Assembly: GCA_905221605.1 (NCBI GenBank)
Contig: CAJNDS010002237.1
Location: 62,001 to 126,000, forward strand
Direction of reading: 5' to 3'
From: Symbiodinium natans
Lineage: Eukaryota > Sar > Dinophyceae > Suessiales > Symbiodiniaceae
Length of the DNA stretch: 64,000 bases
Shown: positions 1 through 11,820 of the stretch, in pieces
Layout of the letters: every line of letters starts with the position of its first letter
How positions within the stretch are numbered: position 1 is the first letter of the stretch
The notes under the pieces: model-generated
Told to the model about the DNA's origin: nothing
Database searches by the model: none
The model's input: only the letters and a program-made list of their open reading frames with translations
Translations under genes and position numbers: made by a program

Positions 1-194
1 TTTTGCGCTTTTGCCAATGGCCGTCGAGGCGCTCATGCAGAAACGTTGGAGCTTTTGTCCAGATTTCGCCGAACGACTAAAGACGAAAGGCAAAATTGAG
101 GCTTTCCGACTTGCCGCTGTGGGCAACAGCGCTGCCCTGGCCACTCTGAAAGCTTCCAGCCCAGATGCAGCGCCCAAAAGACCTCATCGAAACA

Positions 195-1781
195 TCACTG
201 CAGAGCCTTGGAGTACCATTGGTCGAAAAGGCTGCTGTCCTTGGAGCATTCTTGTGTACCTTTCTCTTTCAAACAGGCAAGGAGTGTGTCCATCTTTTCC
301 ACGATGATGCCCTTTCCATATGGCCCCGTGGCCGTCGGCGCCCAGGCAGATGGAGTGGATCCCGCAAAGGACAGCCATAAATCCGTCCGTGACACCTCGC
401 CAGGGTTTGAATGGCACCACATTGCATACCACGAGCAGTGCGTCAGCGTGGTCTCCAAGGACAGCTTGGCGTAGGCAACGGTCAAAGCCCCCCCATCCGT
501 GCGCAGCACCGGCAGCCCGAAGCGCGCGCTGCATTTGGGCGCGCTTTGCGGATCCCAGCTCATGCCGTGGGAGCCAATGATGAAGCCATCAACTTCAGAA
601 GGATCGGCAGTGTCATCCACACAACTATCTTCCAAGGTTTTCTTGAAGCTGGTCATGCAGTTGCAGTGCTGATGGCCCACAACGAACTTCAGGCGTGTCG
701 CTGCTGTTCCCGCTGGACCATATGGGGCCTGGCCTGTCTGACCACGGAACGCAGCGCAGTCCGAGTGTTCAAGGGCCCAGTACGTGACATTTGGCACATC
801 CCAGCCAGTGTTGCAGCCAGAACCTGGCTTGTTCCAGTGGCCGAAGAACAGGACCAAGTCAGGATTCTTCTCCTTCATGAAGGTGCATGCCTCCGACACA
901 AATGGCCGGGGATCTCCTCCGATGCAAGTGATGACAATGAAGCCCACATTGCCCGCGATGCTGTAGTGCTGGAAGTTCGCCATATTCGCACTCTCCTTCG
1001 GAGCCTTCGAAAGGTCCAGGAAAGCCGGTGCCTCCGAAAACCTGGAGGGCGATGTCCCCTTCGGGGAGATCAGCTTCTCCTCCGGAGCGGCCGGCGCCCA
1101 GGCGGCCGCCGAGTCCATGGCATAGAACTGCGCAGCTCCATTAGCAAACTGATCGTAGCCGAAGAAGCCATCGTTGAAGGCCAAGCCAGGGGTCCCATCG
1201 AACCAATAGTCGTGATTCCCGGGCGTCGTAAGCAGGGGAACGCCTTGTGCGGCCGGCTCAAGTTGCGCAAAGATACTGACACTGAATACGCCATAGCGGT
1301 CATAAAAGTTGTCACCTCAGCAGATGTCGCGGTGCTTCCGCTGTTGCATGAAGCATCTAGTAAGAGGCTGTTTACGTATATCCTTCCTGGGAGAGAAAAA
1401 ACAGACAGCTTTCCTGCGACCTTTCTTAGACTTTCCGCAGTGGCCTGTCAGGTACCAGATATCGCTGCTAGGCAAGGCAGCATTCAGCAGAACGGGCAGC
1501 GTCTTGTTCACCCCGTAGTAGTCACGGAAGATGCACTGGCCACCACCCAGCATGTTGCCGTTGCAGGGGTCGCCGATCACAACGAGAGTGATGGGGCTTC
1601 CGGCTGCTGGTGGCATCTTCGCAGCGACCCGAGTATCCGAAAAGTTTCGGATCACCTGCCCGGGCTCGGCCACAGCAAGGCCGGACTCAAGGTGCAGCGG
1701 CGGCCCGCCAATTGCCTGCTCTACAGGAATTTTGCTTAGGGCAGGAGCTGGGTGCGCTGGCAATAAGATCAAGAACACGTC
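195..1781 (-). CDS. Calcineurin-like metallophosphoesterase (purple/tartrate-resistant acid phosphatase-like), two exons seen, 5' end open
   Basis: Exons are 1781-1445 and 1315-195 (TGA at 197-195), giving 485 codons from the first exon base. The intron 1444-1316 (129 bp) starts GC and ends AG before a G. Splicing joins WYLTG to GDNFYDRYG in phase. Metallophosphoesterase signatures run in order: ITLVVIGDPCNG near residue 63, GDNFYDRYG near 113, TTPGNHDYW near 142, FFGHWNKPG near 270 and VVGHQHCN near 325, the last being the GHxH metal-binding motif. In this family such residues bind two metals and hydrolyse phosphomonoesters. The first codons of exon 1 are hydrophobic, but no ATG precedes MPPAAGSP in frame. 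The sequence GATGTAG|GAC at 1782 is an acceptor, so either an upstream exon is missing or it is the SL trans-splice site. Substrate and location are unknown. Confidence 0.72.
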
Positions 1782-1803
1782 CTACATCTGCATAACACAG
1801 CGC

Positions 1804-2754
1804 CTAACACAGGCACGCCTCCTTGGGCAGCATGCCATCGCGGATCTGTCCCCAAGCAATCTGAAAGCCCTCTGAGTACTTGGGCTCCAGGAAAAGGTTA
1901 GACTCCTTTGCCCATCCGCCATTGATCACAGAAAGCCTCAAGCCACTCTGCCCCAGGATCGTTTCGGGAGCCGACGAGGTCCCGTCAGATTTGTGCAGCA
2001 AGGATACCCGGACCATCTGGTAAACTTTCCCTGTGCCTGGCCAGCCATTTTCCGTCTTGCGATGCTCTAGGTGTCTCGGGTGCTTGCGCATTGCTTCCAG
2101 AGAAACTGGGGAAAGGTGCTTCTCATAATCCTCCTTCGTCGTTACCATGCCACACAGCTCTTCCTCAGTGCATGTGTCAAAAGGCTCGTCTCCAAAGTTG
2201 TCGCCGGGATTGTGACGATTGTGCCACATGCACTGAAAAAGTGCAATCGTGGCAAAGTCATCGTAGGACATTGCCACAGTACCAAATTTGCGAACTCCCC
2301 GGTTCAGTCTATCGAGCGTGCGGATATAGGCCTTCGCATGCGATTCCTTTATTGTCGGACAGTCCTTGGAGTACGTCGCAGTTGTGGGATCACAGCCATT
2401 GCGAAACGCAGCAATGATGCTGTCTTCGGGTGGGGCCTGACCGTCTGCAGACCTGATTTGCTTCGCTACGACGTTGAAAATCTCACCAGCAGCGCAACGA
2501 CCCTTGAGATGATCATGATGGACCTGCACAAAACTAGTCTCATGTTCTACGCAGCGTCCATCCTGCCCGAGCACGCATGTTCCGTCGTCGTGTGCAGCTG
2601 CCGCAGCAGCATCAGCAAACACACCATAGGACCACGCAACGTGCAGAGACAACAGCCCTGGTAGTACAGGGCGGAGTAGGGCCATGAATGCCAGTGATAT
2701 AAAAGACAGCTCAGGAAGGCACCTACGGCCAAAAAATGAGCCGGGGCTGCGCAT
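1804..2754 (-). CDS. Secreted or membrane-anchored protein of unknown function, 316 aa
   Basis: An open frame runs from the ATG at 2754 to TAG at 1806-1804. The N-terminus (about residues 10-50) is hydrophobic, with LSFISLAFMALL followed by LPGLLSLHVAWSYGVF and an Ala run, consistent with a signal peptide or anchor. The rest is soluble, with conserved-looking Cys residues (GTCVLG, DGRCVEH, GRCAAGE, NGCDPTT, FQCMWHN, FDTCTEEELCG) that could form disulphides, and no motif I recognise. It ends 23 bases before the first exon of the phosphoesterase on the same strand. It could be a separate tandem gene or an upstream exon of that gene; a join at the very end would need an intron of only about 38 bp, so I favour two genes. 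The frame continues upstream of 2754 without an ATG. Confidence 0.5.
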   Translation of the reverse strand: MRSPGSFFGRRCLPELSFISLAFMALLRPVLPGLLSLHVAWSYGVFADAAAAAAHDDGTCVLGQDGRCVEHETSFVQVHHDHLKGRCAAGEIFNVVAKQIRSADGQAPPEDSIIAAFRNGCDPTTATYSKDCPTIKESHAKAYIRTLDRLNRGVRKFGTVAMSYDDFATIALFQCMWHNRHNPGDNFGDEPFDTCTEEELCGMVTTKEDYEKHLSPVSLEAMRKHPRHLEHRKTENGWPGTGKVYQMVRVSLLHKSDGTSSAPETILGQSGLRLSVINGGWAKESNLFLEPKYSEGFQIAWGQIRDGMLPKEACLC

Positions 2755-2819
2755 CAGCCAAAGAGTTACAACAGACACTGCACAGAGACAAAGAGACACA
2801 GTGAGCTGACAGTACACTC

Positions 2820-5800
2820 TGCAAGAACCAGGCGAGGTGACCTGCTCGTAGAGTTTCCTGCGTTAAGACCATGGCCCCATGCACTGGCGAAACACGTCAT
2901 TCAAAAAAACGCCAGCAAAAGGCCTGGAGATCTCATCCATATCAGGTTGATTGGCAGACAGCATACCGCTGCCAAATGCTTGATCCTGACAGTGGATGTG
3001 CGCGGACATGTGCTTCTAAACAGCCAAACAGCAGACCAAAGCAAACAAATGCACCAATCGACACTTTTCATCACACGATGATGTGGTATGTAGACATGTA
3101 ATGTAGACCCTTCCACACACCCATGTGTAACTGGCCTGCTGCTGTACTTGCAGCTGTGTCGTGGGACTGCGCGCGAGCGGCGCCTTCCTTGTGGCTGGAC
3201 CGCAATTTTTTCCATGTCTTGCCACTTAGAGACAGGAACTCAGAGACAGTACCTGTTGCCGGAGGGCCCGAGGGCTACATTGCTCATCGTCACACAGGAT
3301 TCTATATTTCGGTAAACTGGCTCCAGAACTTGTGCAGCCACGCCATTTTCCTGCCTCAGGGAATCTTTTGCGGCGCTTCTCACCTCCCGTGCCAGCGTGC
3401 CGAGGCGCCTGAGGGCTCGCGCGTTCGTGCGATGCAAAAGCCTGTGCTACTAGCTGCAAGCAAGACTCCTCGGATGAATGGCCATGCACTCTACGTCGAA
3501 GAACGCATACCTGCAGCAGGGCTCCATGACATACTCTTGGATCAACTTATGTGCTGTCGAGCGCACACTGGGTCATGGTCAGACACATTGTGCGGCGGAT
3601 TCAGCACCTGTGAGTGGGACCGACGGGCTCCACATACAAAATCGAAACCCTGGTAGATGCGCCTTGTTCTGCTCGACAGAGCCATACTTTAAAGGCCTGG
3701 GCATGCGGGCAAACATGACTTGATTGAGTGACATCACTTGAGCTCCCTTGGCTTCGGACTCAGCATGCTCACCGCTGTACAAGACGCGATCTGTCCACGC
3801 CTAAACTCCGGCTGTTCCGCTTCTCCATTCTTTTTCGAAACATTTCGAAACTGAGTGGTGGACCGGCACCCGCTTCTTGCTGTATCCGGGCCCGGGCCTG
3901 GGGGTAGGGTGATGCATTGACACACCTCTGTGTATACGTATCGTATGAACAGAGCTCTCTTGCCGGGATCAGGGCACTGCAAGCTTGAACGTGGGAGGAA
4001 AGGGTGGGCCCTGAGCAGCGTCCACGAAAGGTTCGCGCCTGGTTCAGATGATGATGCTGACTTGTGACAGGCTGTACAAACCAAGAACTGCACACCGGGT
4101 TGCGAACCACTGCCACAAGATGCGCTCATCTCTGGGTACCTGCCATGCCCCACACACACACACACCCCTGGAGTCGCACCGAACTGTGTGCATTGAGTGC
4201 ATGAGGCCGCTGCGCTCAGGCAGCCGATGCTCTTCTGATGGAGGATAGAGGGCTGCGGAGCTGCAGCCATCTCCTCGAAAACATCACCGAGAACACAACG
4301 AAAAAGACAGCAAGAGGACTCATCCTCCCCTTAATTGTAGAATCCTGGCTGAGCTGGTCCAACTTCCACAGGTCCATGTAGCCTTCCGACTCACCTTGGC
4401 TGATACATGACAGGGCCCGCAAGCCGGGCCTTGCAGACGCTTGCAATCGTAGGCCAGATCACTGAGGACTTGCATCGCATGTGCATGGAAGTCCTGCATT
4501 CTCCCTAAGTACTTTCTTCAGGTGCAACGGTGTCATGTTCCATCCAACCAGAAGTGGTAGAAACCAGTCCTTCTTGCTCTCCCTGTTGACCAGCCTCATG
4601 TTGGTGTCCTGCGAATTTCCGGACTCACCAATCCCCTCCAGCGCTGCTCTGAAACCACTTCCCAACTGGCACGAACTGGCAGGGCGAGTCCCCCATGAGG
4701 AATATCGCCCGGTGAGCAGGAACAGGATATACCTAGGTTTGCACGATTGTGTGGCGAGATTCTTACGGAGACAAGGGACCTTTCTGCTTCCAACCTTGGC
4801 TTCCGGCCATTTGATTCACATGCGACTTGAACTTGATCTGGGCAAAAGATGCAAACTGTCTTAACCTGTCCACATGCAAAACAGCCTTACAACTCTGACA
4901 TGTTATGCCTCTGTCCAGCACTGCTGCATCTGCTGCAAACGCTGCTTCAGATCTCGCAGACCGTACCTGCAACTCAGCAAGAGTTGAAATTACTACACGC
5001 AGGTGTTCACCAAGCGTGCTACAAATCTTTTCTTGCTACTTAAGCCCCCCATAGAAGCTTCCAAGTTCATGTTCGGGACTCCCAAAACATGTAGTGGGGC
5101 TTTTGACATATACCCTATAAAACTGCGAAAAAGTCCACAACTCTGGCACGTCATCCTCGAAAAGTGCACCAGGTAGGGCTTGGGTTTAAGATTTAAAGGG
5201 CGGGTTCAGGGCTTAGGCTTAACCTCAAACCCCTGAACTCCCGGAGGCAGTCTAAAACGCACCGCGCAACGTATTTCGCTTGAAGTATCCTAATCTCAAA
5301 CCCGAACACACTCCAGCTGATGCTCATGATGCTCCGTGGCTTGCGATGCTCATGATGCTCCGGGGCGTCTGGTCTCAAAGCTCGGGCCATCTGATGCTCA
5401 TGATGCTCCGGGGCGTCTGCTCTCAAAGCCCGGGCCAGCTCAAGCTGATGCTCATGATGGCTGATGCTCATGATGCTCCGGGGCGTCTCAAAGCCCCGGG
5501 CCAGCTCTAGCTGATGCTCCTGTAAGAGACAGGCCCCACCCAGTGGCTTCAGCATGCAGAACCCACACAAAAGATTTGTAGTAATCAGATTTGTAGTAAT
5601 ACTGTCAATACCAGTAATACCAGTTCGCCTCGGCCTGCAGCTGAGACTTGCTAAACCGCCCTGGCCCTATTCATGGACCTGTGGGATCCCCTGGCGCCCC
5701 GCGGGAATTTCTGAACCCAAAGCCTTTCTGGCATGGGGCTTTCCTGAAATCACCCTTGAAAAAATTCAAGATTCAACCAACAGGCTGTCATACTTGAGAA

Positions 5801-8207
5801 GTTCTAGTTTCAGTCAAAAGTCCGTCATATGGCTTCAATCAATCACAGCACGATACACCCGTCAGTCACGGTCCTTTGATGCACTTGAGCCAAAACAGAC
5901 AGCTAGTGACAGTCTAGTCGTGTAAGTGAATATACACAGGGCAGTTGAAGGACTCCCCTCGGCCCCATCTGGCCATCTGGCAACTCTGGAACAGATGCTT
6001 GAGGCAAAAAAACAAAGCTTGGGGGGTTCTTCCAAAAAGCCTATACTTTGTGCACCCCCCAAGCTCACTTACGCTGTTGGTGCACGATTTCGCGTTTGCG
6101 TCGGCTGCTCGACCTGCGCTTTCCATCTCTGCAACCTGTTGGGTCCACGGTGTGGACTGGAAACTCGCAAGTGCACCGCTTGGACCGTCGACATGCATGT
6201 CCCGTGGATTGGGCCGGCGGCCAGCTCGGCTGCCGAGCCGGCGCGGAAGCGGCTACAAGGATACCAAAACAGTGAGGACAGGAACAAACTTCCTCCAAAC
6301 AAGAACAAGCATAAGCAGGAGTCCTGAAACAACCGTCCAGGATCAGTATAAAACATATACAAGTGAAACAAGAGAGCCAGACCAGTGTGATAAACCTAGA
6401 CCCAAAGACAGGGAGCACTGTGCATAATAACAGCCAGCGACACCCATTACCATAAAACCGGGCATCCTGCTTATCAGAATACTCAACATTATGACCATTA
6501 AACTTCATGAAACATTAACTGAAAATACATGGGGCATAAGAACGAAAACAACACTCAGAATCAAAAGTTTCAAAGAACACTTCAATCAAAAGTATCAGCA
6601 CCACTAGCATCATAAGATGCGTCGAGTCAGGCGCAGCCTCGCAGAGTTCGAGGTGGTGGCCGCTAGATGACAGTTGAGGAAGCAAAAGCTGCGGTCCTCG
6701 GCAAACGGGTAAACGTCACGGGAGCAATCAACAACATCTGGTGCCCGCGCCCGGCGTATCCCGACGTGCATGAGCTTTGGCCGAGCTCTTGGCCCAGAGA
6801 ACAAAGCGGCATGCTACAGCACCTTTGGCACCTCCAGGCACCACAAGCCAGTTTTGGTTTCCCAGGGAAATGCTCCCAGAAAAATGTGTCTTTGCCTGAC
6901 TTGATCCTCGGATCCATCGGCTTCTCTGCCATGCCTAAGGAAAAAAAAAAAACACACGCCGCACCACCTACCTTCCGATGTCAAGCTGTTGCAGCCTCGC
7001 ACAACTTCTGGGGCCCGCGCCGAAATCACGAATGTGCTTCAGCAAATATGCTGGACAAAAAACACACAGCCTCAGCAAGTTGCAGACCATGAGAAAATTC
7101 AGGCGGGGGACTCAACCGACAGTCACAAGCCTGAGCTCGTGGCAGGAGGCCGAAGAGATACACTGGTTGGCCGTAGAGCACGTAGGCCTCAAGAGTTGGA
7201 AGCTCCAGAAAGTGGCTGGAACAGGAGATGCCCTTGAGCCCAAGGAGTGGGCCCGGTGGTCACAGGAGCCTCAGAGCTGCGAAGTGGAAAAATAATGAAA
7301 AATACCAGAAGTTTGCGAAGTCACTCCAGAACCAAGTATGGAGCAAAAGCTCTTTCCCGCTGGCAGTGGCCGAGAGTTGAGGCCGCCTCCCATCAAGATC
7401 CAGAGGAATCCCAGAAGCGAGCGCCAGGCACACACAGCGTGGTTTCACGAGCGCGACTAACCTTCCGAACATAGGCTGACATGACATGACTTTCAGAACC
7501 AGTTCATAACTGGCCCACAACTCGCAAGAGAGCCAAGTAAGTGTCATGAGACTGTCATCGAACCAATAAATCCGCAACAAGCGTTGCCCTTGTGCAGCAA
7601 GAATGCCACTTGCATTGAACAGGAAGGTAGCCAACCCTTCACCTCACTGGTAGCTTCACCATCCCACTGGAACGATGCTGCAAAGGAACTCGTTGTTCTG
7701 CATGGCCACGGCGGTACCATGCTTCCCAGCCGTATGAAAAACACATGTACCAGGACCCTTGAGCTAGCAATCAGGACCAGGAGGTACACCCGTGCACCTC
7801 CCAACAGACGAATTGAAGAGGCACACGTCGGGAGCGACTCTTGAAATATCAGCCCTAAAACGTCGACCCACTCCACTGCGACAGAGAGGCAAGATCACCG
7901 CGCCTAGAAGCAATTCAACCCACTGCGCCACAGTTTCTGGCCAGCCGTAGAAAGTCTGGTTCTTGCCTCGGGAGCATGACGAGAGCCCATCGTGTGAGGA
8001 TCTGAGCGTCGAGGCTCGCACGAGACTCCTTGAAACTACTCGTGCCCTTCATGGCATTCGAAGGTGTCAAGCTGATGATTTCCTGCAAAGCACTTGATGC
8101 TCTTCTTGATCCTTCTCTCTCAGTTGATGATGCACCCTTCTGCTGCACCAACGTGCGGTGGCCCATTTTCTACTTGCCCGGCGCTCTTCGTCCGTCCCTG
8201 GGTGAAA
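2820..8207. other. Intergenic or intronic stretch with no gene I can support
   Basis: Apart from the minisatellite at 5310-5520, no recognisable protein domain or RNA gene was found. Minus-strand open stretches at 4763-4972 (contains a CQSC pair and a helical segment), 7544-7876 and 7915-8166 look mildly protein-like and could be exons of a gene downstream of the alpha/beta-hydrolase, but no family was recognised and splice phases could not be tested. Confidence 0.4.
5310..5520. repeat. Minisatellite with TGATGCTCATGATGCTCC core
   Basis: About four imperfect units of roughly 50-65 bp share the core TGATGCTCATGATGCTCC followed by GGGGCGTCT, CTCAAAG and CCCGGGCCAGCTC. Unit spacing is irregular and one core is duplicated near 5450-5480. 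The open frames across it simply translate the repeat. Confidence 0.75.
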
Positions 8208-11200
8208 TTAAACTTTGTCCCCAGATGACGCTTCCGAACAACTGCGCGTGAACTCCATGATCAACGCGTTCACCACCTGCAGAAAGCTCACAATATCGCA
8301 AAATCTGGGGCGAATGCATGACTGCACATTACTGCATAGCTCATCAGCTGTAGAGATCATAGATGTCATAGCAATCCAGCGCAGCTTGGAAGCATTGGGT
8401 GCTTCGTCGTGCGGGCAATGCCCAACTCCTGGAAACCTGAGTCTAAGACGCAAAACAAACAGTCACAAGAAGATGACCCGGAAGACTAGAGCCCTGGGGC
8501 ATGTTCTGGCCAGGACACTCGATCAGCCTCTTCACAGAAGGCAACTCAGCCAGGGCTGAAGCTCGCTGCAGCGGAGTCCATGGATCTTTGTCTCCCCAGC
8601 ATGCCTTACGCTCAGCCTAGCACTCCTCAGCTCGCAAAAAAAAAAAGCCGGAGGTAAAAAACTTCGTCAAAGCCACCCACACGGGAGCGGCCAGACGAGA
8701 GTCCTTCCGGGATCTTCTCACACATTGCATGCGCCCTTGAGGAAACGAAAGCTGCGCCCCCGGATCCCGAGCGACTCGAGCTGGTCAGCTGCAAAACTGC
8801 GATAAAGCATGTCACTGTCAACCGCACGTTTAACACATGCCATGTCAAAAGCTCTCCTGCAGCAGCTGCTCCAGCAGCGGCCCCGTAGAGTACGACAAGG
8901 TATCCTCGGGTGCGATGCGTGCGCAAATGATACCCTGCAGCCGCCTCCACACCTCACATCGCTGAGCTCTCAGACTCTGTCGATTAGCTGCTGAGGCAAG
9001 ACTCGAAAACCGATTCCGCCGCACCTCGAAGCAATAGTGGCTCAAGCAGCACATCCACCAGCTCATCTGACACCTTCGGAAGATTCCGTAAGATTCCAAG
9101 TAAGCCATATACTTGCTTGTTTTCACTGCTGGCTGTCTGAAAGATTCCACCTGAGATGCGTCGTAATATGGCTCCTTGAGGATCTCTTTCACTGCGCCCT
9201 TATTGGCCAACATGCCGTAGAGGGTCCGGCCAACCTTCAAATCAAAAAGGCATGGAGGGAGGCATCATGGAGATGGGATGCTTCCATGCTCCACGGGGGT
9301 CTGTTCACCACAAGAAGACCCCAAGCAATCCTAAAACATCCTAAACCCCTAAAGCCCCTAAACCCCTAAATCCCCCAAGGTCCTAAAAACCCTAGAAACC
9401 CTAAACCCCCAAAAATCCCTAGAACCCCCCACCAACCCTAAAGCCCCCAAAGCCCCAATTCTCTCAATCCCCAAAAAGAAAGGCCAAGCCGCAAAGGTCT
9501 CCCGGAGCAGGCCCTGCACAAATCCAATCAGCGGCCTCGGGACCCCTAAACCCTAAACCCTAAACCCTAAACCCTAAACCCTAAACCCCCCTCACGAGAG
9601 GCTTCGAATCAGCGGCCCTTAGGGCTTCTAGGGGTTTAGGGGTTTGGGAATTCTGGGGTTTGGGCTTGAGTGTTTAGGAATTTTGGGGCTTGGGGCTGAG
9701 GGTTTAGGGTTTAGGGGTGAGGGGTTTGGGGTTTAAGGGTTTAGGGGTTGGGGGTTTGGGTCGGACATTGCAAATGATGGAGTCCTGCATGACGTCTGTG
9801 TGAAACCACCCCGTGCACGGAGCAGGAGGTGGTGGGTTTGGGATTTCGGGTTTGGGGGAAGTGGGTTTGAGATTTCGGGCCTGGGGCTTTTGAGGTTTTA
9901 GGGTTAGAGAGTTTGAGGTTTCGAGTTTGGGGTTTAGCGTTTAGGGTTGGTCTTCTCTCTCTTGGTGAAGCTCCAACCCGACTCCTGAAAGACTCTGCAA
10001 AAGGCGCCTGGCCACCGGAGGCGCCTCTCCAGGGAGGCGCAGGAGACGCTTTGGGGCACTGTGACACTGCTCAAAGTCGTAGCATGACACTAGGCTACAA
10101 ACTGACGCTGTGGTCATCTGGACATACGCCAAGATTCCAATGATCAACGACGCAAAATATGCGTACATATGTATAGATACATATATATATATATGTATGT
10201 ATGTATATATGTATATGTATAATGTATATATGTATTTTCGTATGGCACCATCACTAATTTTCTGATTTCTTTATAAAATTTGTACAAAATATTTGCTATC
10301 AAATGTCTGAGAACCACGCTGCACCTCTGCGACATGCTCCTGCCGAAAGCGAGGGTTCACCAGCAGGACCCCACGAACACGATCGGAGCGGTCAATGGCA
10401 GCCTGCAATCCTTGAAGCTGTTTCGGGGTTTCGGATCAGAAGACGTTAACGGTTCATGGGCTGCTAGCGTCTTTGGGCTTTAGGGTTTATGGTTGTACCC
10501 AATAAAAGTCATGTCTCATGGCATTGCCAGCTCAATATATCAACAAATCGAGAAGAGATGATAAACAGTGACAAGATGCCGATGAGCGAACCTAGGGAAT
10601 TTCCGATCCTGGGTGTTTCTTTCGAGTGGAAGACTCACGTCGAGATGAATTACGGGATTCCTCGGAAGCTTAGGCGCAAGAAAGCATCGGCTTTCACGAC
10701 CTCGTCAATGAAGTCGCACACCTGCTCACTCCAAGTGTAGATGTTGTACCTCGGATGTGGAAAGTCGGTGCGCGGTGCTGTGCTGACGGTTAAACAACAT
10801 GCTTCGAATTTCCAAGAAGATGAGGCCGTGTGCACAAGGGAAGTAGACAGGGCATGAAGGACTTTGAAAGGTGTTGAGGTGCAGATGCGGAGACAACTCG
10901 TGGAAATGACAAGCAGCCAAAAGTCACACGCGAGGAAGGCCAAGCTTGAAGACACTTTGAAGACAAGAAGCACTGAGCCCAGTGGATGCAGCTGCGGAAC
11001 CTAGGCTAAGAGCACAGGACTTTTTTGGCATTGTATCAATTGTATCCCTTAAACCCTGAATCTCCGTTATTCCGATCTAATTCCTGCAAGACCTCACGAA
11101 TGCGCAAAGCTGCCGAGACCACTTCTCGGCGACCTGCCGGTCAGTGGCTATCATGATGAAAGCATGCCTTTCTGCGTTTCCGCTATTCACCGCGCAACAT

Positions 11201-11820
11201 CGCTCTATCCGGAGCCCCCCCCCTCCGGCCTTCACCCCGGAGAAGCTCAGCTTGTACGCTGCTTAGGTTCCTTCCACGTTCCCCACTGATGAGCGCAGCT
11301 TCCTGCACGTATCTGACGTATCTTCACATGATCCATGAATTCAAGTGTGGATCACGACGTGCGGGAGTGTGCTGACAAGCTGCAGGGCTGCAGGGTTCCA
11401 GTCGGTCAGTGTAGCCACTGCCAAGAAAGTCGATTGCATAGACGCGCAGCCCTGCCTGCGGCCAACATGGCGCATCTGCTTCCTCGGACCTAGGACGTAC
11501 CCAGGACATCCTAGGGACCAGGAATCGGCGGCCTTGGCCAAATCGGGCAAGTTTCGCCGCCAATGGTCGGCCTCGGGAGTTTCACTCTGTGCAACCGCGT
11601 CGAAGAAGGGGGAAATTTCTGAGCTCCGCCGCATTGACGAGCAAGCCGTGTAGAAGGAGACCTGGGCGCAAGGCCATGATCACTGTAGGCGATCGAAGAA
11701 ACGGGGGGACATGCAGAAAATGAGCCAAAAAGGATCAAAAAAGATTCACACCAAAAATACACACTGTGCGCCGCTGCAGCTGGGGCCATCGTTCTCCTCA
11801 CCCAAGGCCTGGTAGCGCAC
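8208..11820 (-). CDS. Alpha/beta-hydrolase, plant/algal type, at least 13 micro-exons, 5' end open
   Basis: Minus-strand exons in order: 11820-11781, 11661-11633, 11571-11530, 11455-~11392, 10749-10678, 10608-~10566, 10402-10325, 10024-9983, 9234-9151, 9073-~9002, 8904-~8857, 8703-8674, 8604-8511, 8428-8394, 8276-8208 (TAA). Most junctions keep phase with AG|G acceptors and GC or GT donors. Pieces read VRYQALGEENDGP, LLLHGLLVN (oxyanion HG), ADHWRRNLPDLAKA, GLRVYAIDFLGSGYTDR, YNIYTWSEQVCDFIDEVV, IGNSLGSL (nucleophile Ser), GVLLVNPRFRQEH, DTLSYSTGPLLEQLLQ, ACWGDKDPWTPL (acid Asp) and VGHCPHDEAPN (His). The complete triad argues for a working enzyme. The order and spacing match plant-type hydrolases such as the pheophytinase/epoxide-hydrolase-like chloroplast group; the substrate cannot be told. 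One exon may be missing between 11392 and 10749, and the junctions at 10566/10402 and 9002/8904 are not resolved. Upstream exons lie beyond 11820. Confidence 0.85.
9319..9960. repeat. Interstitial telomere-like tract inside an alpha/beta-hydrolase intron
   Basis: Six perfect CCCTAAA units at 9544-9585 sit in degenerate C-rich variants from about 9319. From about 9617 to 9960 the same strand turns to degenerate TTTAGGG and GGTTTGGG variants. The tract lies in the intron between exons 10024-9983 and 9234-9151. TTTAGGG is the known telomere repeat of plants and of dinoflagellates examined. Confidence 0.85.
10165..10236. repeat. AT-rich TATA/TGTA microsatellite
   Basis: A run of TA, GTAT and ATGTATAT units lies in the intron between hydrolase exons 10402-10325 and 10024-9983. 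Simple repeat; no other content seen. Confidence 0.85.

Noticed and set aside
411-1739. 442-codon plus frame opposite the phosphatase
   Set aside because: Antisense shadow; the minus strand carries the GDNFYDRYG, GNHDYW and GHxH motifs.
6667-7092. Plus frame starting TVEEAKAAVLGKRVNVTGAI
   Set aside because: Looks protein-like for about 25 residues only, with no splice support and no recognised family.
8500-9240. First impression of ankyrin repeats (TPLQRASALAELPSVKRLI; GRTLYGMLANKGAVKEIL)
   Set aside because: In-phase neighbouring exons show WGDKDPW, VGHCPHDE and GNSLG, fixing it as an alpha/beta-hydrolase.
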